NCBI GenBank assembly: GCA_036519575.1
Contig: DATDKZ010000229.1
Coordinates: 1-9,478, forward strand
Origin: AC-69 sp036519575
Lineage (GTDB): Bacteria > Actinomycetota > UBA4738 > HRBIN12
Length of the DNA: 9,478 nt
Direction: 5' to 3'
This document shows positions 1-5,696 of this stretch, piece after piece. The notes under the pieces were generated by a model that was given only the letters and a program-made list of their open reading frames with translations, did no database searches and was not told the origin of the DNA. The first letter of the stretch is position 1, and every line of letters starts with the position of its first letter. The position numbers and the translations under genes were made by a program.

Positions 1-2
1 CA

Positions 3-275
3 CCGCGCGACTTGCAATTTCGGAGCCACCTCCGGCCGGTTCCGGGACACTCTCGCCCAGAGGCGGAACCCATCGGGGATTTCATACGCCTGCTGTTTCT
101 GACCTGGGTTCTCGGTCGCCGTCGTCACGCTTCCTCGCCCCAGGTCGACCGCCTCCTCCTCGGAGATACCGAGGAACGCATCGACCACGCCCGGATCGAA
201 CTGCTGTCCCCGACCGCGCGTGATCTCCGCCACGGCAGCCCCGACGGGCCACGCGCGCTTGTTCGGTCGCGAGCG
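3..275 (-). pseudogene. 5'-truncated HD-GYP domain fragment (C-terminal end), runs off left edge
   Basis: Reading the minus strand from 275 down to 3 gives 91 codons without a stop; the frame continues past the left edge. The start of this stretch reads RPNKRAWPVGAAVAEI and then GQQFDPGVVDAFL. That matches the closing part of HD-GYP domains (the D-R-P-Y-(K/R)-x-A segment, then G-x-x-F-D-P-x-V-V-x-A-F). HD-GYP proteins are cyclic-di-GMP phosphodiesterases or related signalling hydrolases. The metal-binding HD pair and the GYP loop, which should lie upstream, are absent: an in-frame TGA sits at 276-278 and the L10 leader begins soon after. A short A-R-L-V piece in another frame (280-291) resembles the segment that normally precedes this region, which suggests decay by small deletions. 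The last 55 or so residues seen match no domain I recognise. I infer a non-functional relic. A sequencing or assembly error, or a recombination breakpoint, would also explain the missing front half. Confidence 0.55.
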
Positions 276-320
276 TCAGGACGAGCCGGGCTTGCAGCGT
301 AGGCCTGGTAGCCTGGTGAG

Positions 321-397
321 CGCCGCAGACCGCAGGGGCGCCGCATGATCCGGCCACGCCGGTACCTGCCGAGGCGATGAGAGCGCGATTCGACGTG
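321..397 (+). promoter_or_regulatory. Ribosomal protein L10 leader (autoregulatory RNA structure)
   Basis: This 5' leader folds as L10 leaders do. An outer stem CGCC (321-324) pairs with GGCG (373-376). An asymmetric internal loop follows, GCAGACC (325-331) opposite CGA (370-372), with the look of the kink-turn that L10 binds. Next comes GCAGG (332-336) with CCTGC (365-369), extended by GGCG (337-340) with CGCC (357-360). The phrases CCGCAGACCGCAGG and CCTGCCGAGG are familiar hallmarks of this family. By family knowledge, free L10 or the L10-L12 complex binds the leader and lowers rplJL expression; here the terminator at 398-425 is the likely output. The promoter is not clear: TAGCCT at 309-314 could be a -10 element, but I find no convincing -35 for it. 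Confidence 0.85.
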
Positions 398-425
398 CGC
401 CTCCGCGCGCTGCGGAGGCGTTTTT
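398..425 (+). terminator. Intrinsic terminator/attenuator at the end of the L10 leader
   Basis: CGCCTCCGC (398-406) is perfectly complementary to GCGGAGGCG (412-420), giving a 9-bp GC-rich stem with a 5-base loop, followed directly by TTTTT (421-425). It lies 18 bases before the rplJ start codon, where a terminator would switch off the operon's own stalk genes. Together with the upstream L10-binding fold this looks like a transcription attenuator rather than an end-of-gene terminator. I did not identify a clear antiterminator pairing. Confidence 0.85.
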
Positions 426-442
426 CGTTGTCTGGAGACGTG

Positions 443-1090
443 ATGCCGAGCCAGGAGAAGGTCGAGCAGGTTGCCAGGCTGAAGGGGCGGATCAGCAGCT
501 CCCAGGCCTTGCTGCTGGCCGAGTACCGCGGCCTGAGCGTGAAGGATGCCACCGAGCTCCGTCGGACGCTCGGCGACGACACCCGGTTCTCCGTGGTCAA
601 GAACACCCTGATGAAGCGAGCGGCCGGCGAGGCGGGCGTCGGCGAGCTCGAGCGCCTGTTGGAGGGCCCGACCGCCGTCGCCTTCGTGGCCGGCGATCCG
701 GTAGCGGCGGCCAAGAGGGTCGTCGAGGCGGCGAAGCGGTTCCCCGCCCTGGCCCTGAAGGGCGCATTCATGGAGGGGCGCGTGTTGGGCGCCGACGAGG
801 CTCGCGGCCTGGCCGAGCTCGAGTCACGAGACGTCATGCTGTCCAGGCTCGCGGGAGCCTTCAAGGCAGATATGTCCAGGGCCGCCGGCATGTTCCAGGC
901 CCTCCAGGGTAGGTTCCTGTCGCTGCTCGAGGCGTACAAGGAGAAGGTTCCCCCCGGCGAGGAAGCCGTCCCCGACCCCCAAGCCGGGCAGCCGGTCCAG
1001 GAGGAAGCCAACGTCCCGGCCGCACAGGCCGAGGGCGCCGAACCACAGGAGGCTCAGGCCTCCGAAGAAGGAGAAGAAGGAGAGGAGTGA
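443..1090 (+). CDS. rplJ: Large-subunit ribosomal protein L10 (uL10), with long acidic C-terminal tail
   Basis: L10 anchors L12 dimers to the 23S rRNA GTPase centre and so forms the base of the ribosomal stalk. The 215-residue product shows the family's N-terminal globular domain, including L-A-E-Y-R-G-L-S-V near residue 25 and V-V-K-N-T-L-M-K-R-A near 50. It is followed by the long helix (about 130-168) that carries the L12-binding modules. I chose ATG 443 because GGAGA (434-438) sits just upstream and the protein then begins like other L10s. An in-frame ATG at 377 would put the leader terminator inside the gene. L10 is usually about 165-180 residues; here residues 169-215 are an extra tail with 14 acidic and no basic residues, ending in repeated E-E-G. 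The gene follows its own regulatory leader, and its stop lies two bases before the rplL start. Confidence 0.97.
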   Translation: MPSQEKVEQVARLKGRISSSQALLLAEYRGLSVKDATELRRTLGDDTRFSVVKNTLMKRAAGEAGVGELERLLEGPTAVAFVAGDPVAAAKRVVEAAKRFPALALKGAFMEGRVLGADEARGLAELESRDVMLSRLAGAFKADMSRAAGMFQALQGRFLSLLEAYKEKVPPGEEAVPDPQAGQPVQEEANVPAAQAEGAEPQEAQASEEGEEGEE

Positions 1091-1092
1091 CC

Positions 1093-1491
1093 ATGGCGAC
1101 GAAGAAGGCGGACCCCGACCAACTGCTCGAGCAGTTCAAGGAGATGACGCTCCTTGAGCTCTCGGACTTCATCAAGAAGTTCGAGGAGACGTTCGACGTG
1201 AAGGCCGCCACGGCCGGTCCGGTCATGATGGCCGCACCGGGTACCGGCGGGCAGGGGGGCGGCGAGGAGGCCGAGGAGCAGACGGAGTTCGACGTCGTGC
1301 TCACGGGGGCGGGCGAGAAGAAGATCCAGGTGATCAAGGAGGTTCGGGCGCTGACCAGCCTGGGTCTGAAGGAAGCCAAGGACCTCGTCGACAGCGCGCC
1401 GAAGCCGGTCGTGGAGCGGGTCAACAAGGAGACGGCAGACAAGGCCAAGGAACAGCTGGAAGCGGCGGGCGCCACGGTCGAGGTGAAATAG
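1093..1491 (+). CDS. rplL: Large-subunit ribosomal protein L7/L12 (bL12)
   Basis: L12 is the multicopy stalk protein that recruits and stimulates the translational GTPases (IF2, EF-Tu, EF-G, RF3). The 132-residue product has the usual three parts. An N-terminal dimerisation helical hairpin spans about 8-38 (D-Q-L-L-E-Q-F-K-E-M-T-L-L-E-L). A flexible hinge spans about 39-62, rich in Gly, Ala and Glu and including a G-G-Q-G-G-G run. The C-terminal factor-binding domain spans about 63-132 (T-E-F-D-V-V-L, then K-I-Q-V-I-K-E-V-R and G-L-K-E-A-K-D-L-V). ATG 1093 is preferred: AGGAG at 1083-1087 is spaced 5 bases from it, whereas an alternative GTG at 1087 lies within that ribosome-binding site. The start lies two bases after the rplJ stop, so translational coupling is likely. 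Confidence 0.97.
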   Translation: MATKKADPDQLLEQFKEMTLLELSDFIKKFEETFDVKAATAGPVMMAAPGTGGQGGGEEAEEQTEFDVVLTGAGEKKIQVIKEVRALTSLGLKEAKDLVDSAPKPVVERVNKETADKAKEQLEAAGATVEVK

Positions 1492-1510
1492 GGGCCCGCA
1501 CGCTGGGCCG

Positions 1511-1541
1511 TTGCGCTCATCCACCCCGGCGTTGGTATGCT
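1511..1541 (+). promoter_or_regulatory. Putative extended -10 promoter for the XRE-type gene
   Basis: TGG followed by TATGCT (1533-1541) is an extended -10 element. TTGCGC at 1511-1516 is a possible but weak -35, with a 19-base spacer. Transcription would start near 1548, about 34 bases ahead of the ATG at 1582. The sequence supports a local promoter in the rplL-XRE gap but does not prove it. Confidence 0.45.
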
Positions 1542-1559
1542 CCCCCCACGGCCGGGTGG
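1521..1559 (+). repeat. Imperfect inverted repeat around the XRE-gene -10 element
   Basis: CCACCCCGGC (1521-1530) and GCCGGGTGG (1551-1559) are complementary apart from one bulged C, with a 20-base spacer that contains the extended -10 element. A shorter perfect hairpin, CCCCAC (1544-1549) with GTGGGG (1556-1561), shares the right-hand arm, so the two RNA folds exclude each other. Either an operator or an alternative RNA structure is possible. In DNA this GC-rich, a chance match is a real alternative. Confidence 0.3.
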
Positions 1560-1581
1560 GGCGATCGAGGGGGTTGTCTCG

Positions 1582-2010
1582 ATGAGCGATGAGAGGACGT
1601 TTGGTCAACGTCTGCGCGAGACGCGGATGGGGGCCGGATACTCCCAGTCGGACCTTGAGGAGATCTCGGGGATCCCCAAAGCCCGACTGTCCCGCTATGA
1701 GAACGGCCATGTCGCTCCGTCCATCCAGACACTGGAGCGATTGGCTAGGGCCCTGAGGGTCTCGGAGGCGGCGCTCCTCGGCGACGAGCGCGCGATCCTG
1801 GAGGACTTCTTCAACGTCCTCCACGAGCGGGGCGTCCGAATCGAGTCCACGGACCAGGCCCGGACCCTGGCCAACGCGGTGGCCGACATGTACTTCGCCA
1901 TGCAGCGGGCGGCCGAGGCCCAAGGGCTCTCCGGCGACCGCGACCAGCACGATGGGGTCCTGTCCTCGACCGTGGCCCCCTTGAGGGACTGGGCCGGGGC
2001 AGCCGACTAG
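1582..2010 (+). CDS. XRE-family helix-turn-helix DNA-binding protein, between rplL and rpoB
   Basis: The 142-residue product is a likely sequence-specific DNA-binding regulator of the Cro/C1 (XRE) type. Helix 1 is about 7-18 (F-G-Q-R-L-R-E-T-R). The turn pair is S-Q-S-D-L-E-E-I-S-G (21-30) and I-P-K-A-R-L-S-R-Y-E-N-G (31-42, recognition helix), followed by P-S-I-Q-T-L-E-R-L-A-R-A-L (46-58). This is a textbook XRE pattern with no key position missing. Residues 68-115 look helical (D-F-F-N-V-L-H-E-R-G, then A-N-A-V-A-D-M-Y-F-A-M-Q-R-A-A-E) and the last 25 or so look disordered. I recognise no ligand-binding or catalytic domain there. ATG 1582 has GAGGGGG at 1567-1573, 8 bases upstream; an in-frame ATG at 1537 lies inside the proposed promoter. 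It shares the operon's strand and sits in the junction where rplL and rpoB are usually adjacent. Its target is unknown; autoregulation or control of rpoBC is inference. Confidence 0.9.
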   Translation: MSDERTFGQRLRETRMGAGYSQSDLEEISGIPKARLSRYENGHVAPSIQTLERLARALRVSEAALLGDERAILEDFFNVLHERGVRIESTDQARTLANAVADMYFAMQRAAEAQGLSGDRDQHDGVLSSTVAPLRDWAGAAD

Positions 2011-2024
2011 GTGGCGTTGACGGG

Positions 2025-2053
2025 TTGACCGCGCTTCCGGAGAGGAGTACCCT
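2025..2053 (+). promoter_or_regulatory. Putative upstream rpoB promoter (P1)
   Basis: TTGACC (2025-2030) and TACCCT (2048-2053) are separated by 17 bases, a reasonable housekeeping-sigma match in a high-GC genome. It starts just after the XRE-gene stop. The 9 bases CGGGTTGAC at 2021-2029 recur exactly at 2082-2090, the -35 region of the second promoter. A transcript from here would include the hairpin at 2066-2086. Confidence 0.45.
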
Positions 2054-2065
2054 TCCACCCGTCTG

Positions 2066-2086
2066 ACCTGGGGGTTCTTCCCGGGT
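2066..2086 (+). other. Hairpin in the rpoB upstream region
   Basis: ACCTGGG (2066-2072) can pair with CCCGGGT (2080-2086), 7 bp with one G-U pair and a 7-base loop. No U-tract follows, so it is not a convincing intrinsic terminator. Its last base is the first base of the P2 -35 hexamer. It could slow or modulate read-through from upstream, or have no role. Confidence 0.3.
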
Positions 2087-2114
2087 TGACTTTGCGTGTC
2101 CGCGACCGTATACT
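2086..2114 (+). promoter_or_regulatory. Strong putative rpoB promoter (P2)
   Basis: TTGACT (2086-2091), a 17-base spacer, and TATACT (2109-2114) differ from the TTGACA/TATAAT consensus by one base in each hexamer. It is the best promoter in the window. Transcription would start near 2121, giving a leader of about 65 bases before the rpoB start. It would allow rpoBC to be transcribed independently of rplJL. Confidence 0.8.
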
Positions 2115-2172
2115 GCTCGTTTGCCGTGCCGCCGTCCCGCATGCCCGTATTCCAAGCGTGTCATTCCGCCTA

Positions 2173-2188
2173 GGGGGGAGAGTCTTTG
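2173..2188 (+). promoter_or_regulatory. Ribosome-binding site that fixes the TTG start of rpoB
   Basis: GGGGGGAG (2173-2180) lies 5 bases before TTG 2186-2188. The nearby ATG at 2193 is out of frame, and there is no other start codon in the right frame before the conserved L-S-F-A-K-L segment. The TTG is therefore the best-supported initiation codon. Confidence 0.75.
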
Positions 2189-5100
2189 CCTGATGCCCTC
2201 GTTCCTGTCCGTGATCGTCTCAGTTTCGCCAAGCTCGAGGAGGTCCTGCCGCTACCCGACCTGATCGCCATCCAGAGAGTCTCCTTCCAGACGCTCCTCG
2301 ACGAGGGGATCCGGGAGGTCCTGGAGGAGGTCTCGCCGATCGAGGACTTCACCGAGCAGTTCCAGCTGCACTTCGGAAAGCACCAGTTCAAGGAGATCAA
2401 GTACTCCGAGGAGGAGTGCAAGGACAAGGACCAGACCTACTCGGCGCCCCTGTTCGTCGAGGCCATGTTCGTGAACAAGGCCACCGGCGAGATCAAGGAG
2501 CAGGAGGTCTTCATGGGGGACTTCCCCATGATGACCGAGCGGGGAACCTTCATCATCAACGGCACCGAGCGGGTGGTCGTCTCCCAGCTGGTCCGGTCCC
2601 CGGGGGTCTACTTCAGCCGTGACCTGGACAAGACCACCGACAAGGACGTCTTCCTGGCCAAGATCATCCCCTCCCGGGGGGCCTGGCTGGAGTTCGACGT
2701 GGACAAGAAGGACACTGTCGGGGTCCGCATCGACCGCAAGCGCCGGCAGAGCGTCACCGTCCTGTTGAAGGCCCTCGGTTGGTCCGAGGAGGACATCCTT
2801 GAGCTCTTCGACAATGCCCCGTCGATCAAGCTGACCCTGGAGAAGGACCACGTCCAGACGCCCGAGGAAGCCCTGGAGGACATCTACCGCAAACTGCGTC
2901 CGGGGGAGCCGCCCACGGCCGAGTCGGCTCGGACGCTGCTTGAGAACCTGTTCTTCAACCCCAAGCGCTACGACCTGGCCCGGGTGGGCCGGTACAAGGT
3001 GTCGAAGAAGCTCGGTCCGGCCGAAGGTGTGCTCCAGGCCCAGCTGAAGGCCCGGGCCAAGGCCCTCGCCGAGCTCTCCAACCCCGAGAAGAAGGGCTGG
3101 GACCAGCCCAAGTTCCGGGTGTGGGCCGAGCTTCAGAAGGACGAGCAGGGCGAGGGTGGACCCAAGTTCAAGGGCATCCTCACCTACGAGGACATGCTGA
3201 AGACCGTCAGGTACCTGGTGAAACTGCACGCCGGGGAAGAGGGGTTCGAGCCCGACGACATCGACCACTTCGGCAACCGTCGACTGCGGTCGGTGGGAGA
3301 GCTGATCCAGAACCAGATCCGGATCGGCCTGTCGCGCATGGAGCGGGTGGTCCGCGAGCGTATGACCACGCAGGACGTGGAGGCCATCACGCCCCAAACG
3401 CTCATCAACATCCGCCCCGTGGTTGCCTCCATCAAGGAGTTCTTCGGGACCAGCCAGCTCTCCCAGTTCATGGACCAGACCAACCCCCTGGCCGGGCTGA
3501 CCCACAAGCGGCGGCTGTCGGCCCTGGGGCCGGGCGGCCTCTCGCGGGAGCGCGCCGGGTTCGAGGTCCGCGACGTACACGCCTCGCACTATGGCCGGAT
3601 GTGCCCCATCGAGACTCCGGAGGGCCCGAACATCGGCCTCATCGGTTCCCTGTCCACCTACGGCCGGATCAATCCGTTCGGGTTCATCGAGACCCCCTAC
3701 CGGCGTGTGGAGGGGGGAAAGGTCACGGCCAAGATCGACTATCTATCTGCCGACGAGGAGGACCGCCACGTCATCGCCCAGGCCAACACGCCGTACGAGC
3801 TGAAGACCGGGCGGTTCACGGACGACTCCATCCTGGTCAGGCGGAAGGGCGGCGAGGTCGAGTCGGTGCCGCCCGATGAGGTGGACTACATGGACGTCTC
3901 GCCCAAGCAGATCATCTCGGTGGCGGCGGCGTTGATCCCGTTCCTGGAGCACGACGACGCCAACCGGGCCCTCATGGGCGCCAACATGCAGCGCCAGGCG
4001 GTGCCACTCCTGAAGTCCGAGGCCCCGCTGATCGGCACCGGCGTGGAGTTCCGGGCCGCCGTCGACGCCGGCGACGTGATCCTGGCCGAGGAGACGGGCA
4101 CCGTCGAGGACGTCTCGGCCGACGAGATCCTGGTTCGGGAGCGAAGCGGCCAGCGCGCCTACCGGCTCCAGAAGTACCGCCGATCGAATCAGGGAACCTG
4201 CATGAACCAGAAGCCGTTCGTCCGAGAGGGCGACCGGATCGTGAAGGGGCAGGTCATCGCCGACGGTCCCTCCACCGAATCCGGCGAGCTGGCCCTGGGC
4301 CGAAACCTGGTCGTGGCCTACATGCCCTGGGAGGGACACAACTACGAGGACGCCATCATCATCTCCGAGCGACTGGTGAAGGGCGACGTCCTGACCTCGA
4401 TCCACATCGAGGAGCACGAGGTCGACGCCCGCGACACCAAGCTCGGGGCCGAGGAGATCACCCGTGACATCCCCAACGTCTCCGAGGAGATCCTGAAGGA
4501 CCTCGACGAGCGGGGGATCGTCCGGATCGGGGCCGAGGTCAACCCGGGCGACTACCTGGTGGGCAAGGTCACCCCCAAGGGCGAGACCGAGCTCACCCCC
4601 GAGGAGCGGCTGCTCCGGGCGATCTTCGGCGAGAAGGCCCGGGAGGTTCGGGACACCTCGCTGAAGGTGCCCCACGGGGAGTCCGGCAAGGTCATCGGGG
4701 TGCGCGTGTTCTCTCGCGAGGAGGGCGACGAGCTGCCCCCGGGCGTGAATCAGCTGGTCCGGGTGTACGTGGCCCAGAAGCGGAAGATCTCCGACGGCGA
4801 CAAGCTGGCCGGCCGCCACGGCAACAAGGGCGTGATCTCGACCATCCTGGCCGAGGAGGACATGCCGTTCCTGGCCGACGGGACCCCGGTCGACATCATC
4901 CTGAATCCGCTGGGCGTGCCGTCCCGGATGAACCTGGGCCAGATCCTGGAGGCGCACCTGGGATGGGCCTCGCTGATGGGGTTCTCCAAGGATGGCCGGA
5001 ACATCGAGGGTCCCGCCTACATCGCCTCGCCCGTATTCGACGGCGCGAGGGAATGGGAGATCCTGGAGGCCCTGCAGAAGGCCAACTCCGACCGGGACGG

Positions 5101-5638
5101 GAAGACCCTGGTCGACAAGGTGGGCAAGGCCATGCTGTTCGACGGCCGGAACGGGGAGCCCTACGAGGAACCCGTCACGGTTGGCGTGGCGTACATAATG
5201 AAGCTGCTCCACCTGGTGGATGACAAGATCCACGCCCGGTCCACCGGCCCCTACTCGATGATCACCCAGCAGCCGCTGGGCGGGAAGGCCCAGTTCGGCG
5301 GGCAACGGTTCGGCGAGATGGAGGTGTGGGCCCTCGAGGCCTACGGTGCGGCCTACGCCCTGCAGGAGCTGCTCACGATCAAGTCCGACGACGTCCTTGG
5401 CCGGGTGAAGGTGTACGAGGCCATCGTCAAGGGCGAGAACATCCCGGAGCCGGGGATCCCGGAGTCCTTCAAGGTCCTGATCAAGGAGATGCAGTCCCTG
5501 TGCCTGAACGTCGAGGTCCGCTCGGCCGAGGGCGAGGAGATCGAGCTGAAGGAGACCGACGAGGACGTGTTCCGAGCGGCCGAGGAGCTGGGCATCGATC
5601 TTTCCCGCCGGGAGCCCGCCGGCGCCGACTACGACTAG
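2186..5638 (+). CDS. rpoB: DNA-directed RNA polymerase subunit beta
   Basis: RpoB is one of the two large catalytic subunits of RNA polymerase; with RpoC it forms the active-centre cleft. The 1150-residue product is complete. It shows the N-terminal lobe and protrusion motifs (G-T-F-I-I-N-G-T-E-R-V-V-V-S-Q-L near 110-130), then the rifampicin-pocket segment at about 421-450. That segment has Q427, D430, H440 and S445, which align with E. coli Q513, D516, H526 and S531, all in the sensitive state; the E. coli N518 position is Thr. Later come G-H-N-Y-E-D-A-I-I, then K-L-A-G-R-H-G-N-K-G, and the C-terminal clamp contacts (G-G-K-A-Q-F-G-G-Q-R-F-G-E-M-E). Residues 278-330 hold a charged insert not in the M. 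tuberculosis protein as I recall it, while the extra residues that protein has after H-L-G-W are missing here. It starts at TTG behind a strong ribosome-binding site and two promoter-like elements. Confidence 0.98.
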   Translation: MPDALVPVRDRLSFAKLEEVLPLPDLIAIQRVSFQTLLDEGIREVLEEVSPIEDFTEQFQLHFGKHQFKEIKYSEEECKDKDQTYSAPLFVEAMFVNKATGEIKEQEVFMGDFPMMTERGTFIINGTERVVVSQLVRSPGVYFSRDLDKTTDKDVFLAKIIPSRGAWLEFDVDKKDTVGVRIDRKRRQSVTVLLKALGWSEEDILELFDNAPSIKLTLEKDHVQTPEEALEDIYRKLRPGEPPTAESARTLLENLFFNPKRYDLARVGRYKVSKKLGPAEGVLQAQLKARAKALAELSNPEKKGWDQPKFRVWAELQKDEQGEGGPKFKGILTYEDMLKTVRYLVKLHAGEEGFEPDDIDHFGNRRLRSVGELIQNQIRIGLSRMERVVRERMTTQDVEAITPQTLINIRPVVASIKEFFGTSQLSQFMDQTNPLAGLTHKRRLSALGPGGLSRERAGFEVRDVHASHYGRMCPIETPEGPNIGLIGSLSTYGRINPFGFIETPYRRVEGGKVTAKIDYLSADEEDRHVIAQANTPYELKTGRFTDDSILVRRKGGEVESVPPDEVDYMDVSPKQIISVAAALIPFLEHDDANRALMGANMQRQAVPLLKSEAPLIGTGVEFRAAVDAGDVILAEETGTVEDVSADEILVRERSGQRAYRLQKYRRSNQGTCMNQKPFVREGDRIVKGQVIADGPSTESGELALGRNLVVAYMPWEGHNYEDAIIISERLVKGDVLTSIHIEEHEVDARDTKLGAEEITRDIPNVSEEILKDLDERGIVRIGAEVNPGDYLVGKVTPKGETELTPEERLLRAIFGEKAREVRDTSLKVPHGESGKVIGVRVFSREEGDELPPGVNQLVRVYVAQKRKISDGDKLAGRHGNKGVISTILAEEDMPFLADGTPVDIILNPLGVPSRMNLGQILEAHLGWASLMGFSKDGRNIEGPAYIASPVFDGAREWEILEALQKANSDRDGKTLVDKVGKAMLFDGRNGEPYEEPVTVGVAYIMKLLHLVDDKIHARSTGPYSMITQQPLGGKAQFGGQRFGEMEVWALEAYGAAYALQELLTIKSDDVLGRVKVYEAIVKGENIPEPGIPESFKVLIKEMQSLCLNVEVRSAEGEEIELKETDEDVFRAAEELGIDLSRREPAGADYD

Positions 5639-5648
5639 GAATAGCTGA

Positions 5649-5696
5649 GTGTTGAACGTGATGGAGGGGTACGTGCGCGAGGAGGCGACCACCTAA
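5649..5696 (+). CDS. Possible 15-codon leader frame abutting rpoC
   Basis: A frame opening at GTG 5649 directly after an in-frame TGA, with a second possible start at ATG 5661, encodes V-L-N-V-M-E-G-Y-V-R-E-E-A-T-T. It ends in TAA at 5694-5696, immediately before the rpoC GTG at 5697 and in the same frame. AGGA at 5637-5640 is a weak upstream ribosome-binding site. Such an arrangement could couple termination to rpoC initiation. A frame this short is also expected by chance, so translation is unproven. Confidence 0.2.
   Translation: MLNVMEGYVREEATT

Noticed and set aside
12..302. Plus-strand 96-codon frame at the left edge, considered as the end of rplA
   Set aside because: The translation has no L1 features; the opposite strand carries a recognisable HD-GYP end in the same DNA.
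377..442. Upstream ATG 377 as the rplJ start
   Set aside because: It would place the leader terminator inside the gene and add an Arg-rich N-terminus unlike L10; ATG 443 has a proper ribosome-binding site.
1087..1092. GTG 1087 as the rplL start
   Set aside because: It lies within the Shine-Dalgarno sequence of ATG 1093, which gives the standard L12 N-terminus.
1493..1509. GGCCC/GGGCC hairpin after rplL considered as a terminator
   Set aside because: Only 5 bp with no following T-run; not enough to call termination.
1054..2142. 362-codon minus-strand open frame across rplL and the XRE-type gene
   Set aside because: It runs antisense to two recognisable genes, including the strongly conserved L12, and encodes no known domain.
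2193..2195. ATG 2193 as the rpoB start
   Set aside because: Out of frame with the conserved RpoB sequence.
2252..3589. 445-codon minus-strand open frame opposite rpoB
   Set aside because: Same compositional shadow of rpoB; no domain and no ribosome-binding site of note.
3743..5692. 649-codon open frame on the minus strand opposite rpoB
   Set aside because: It mirrors rpoB codons in a high-GC genome, its product is a low-complexity Leu/Gly/Val/Asp mix with no recognisable domain, and rpoB on the other strand is conserved throughout.
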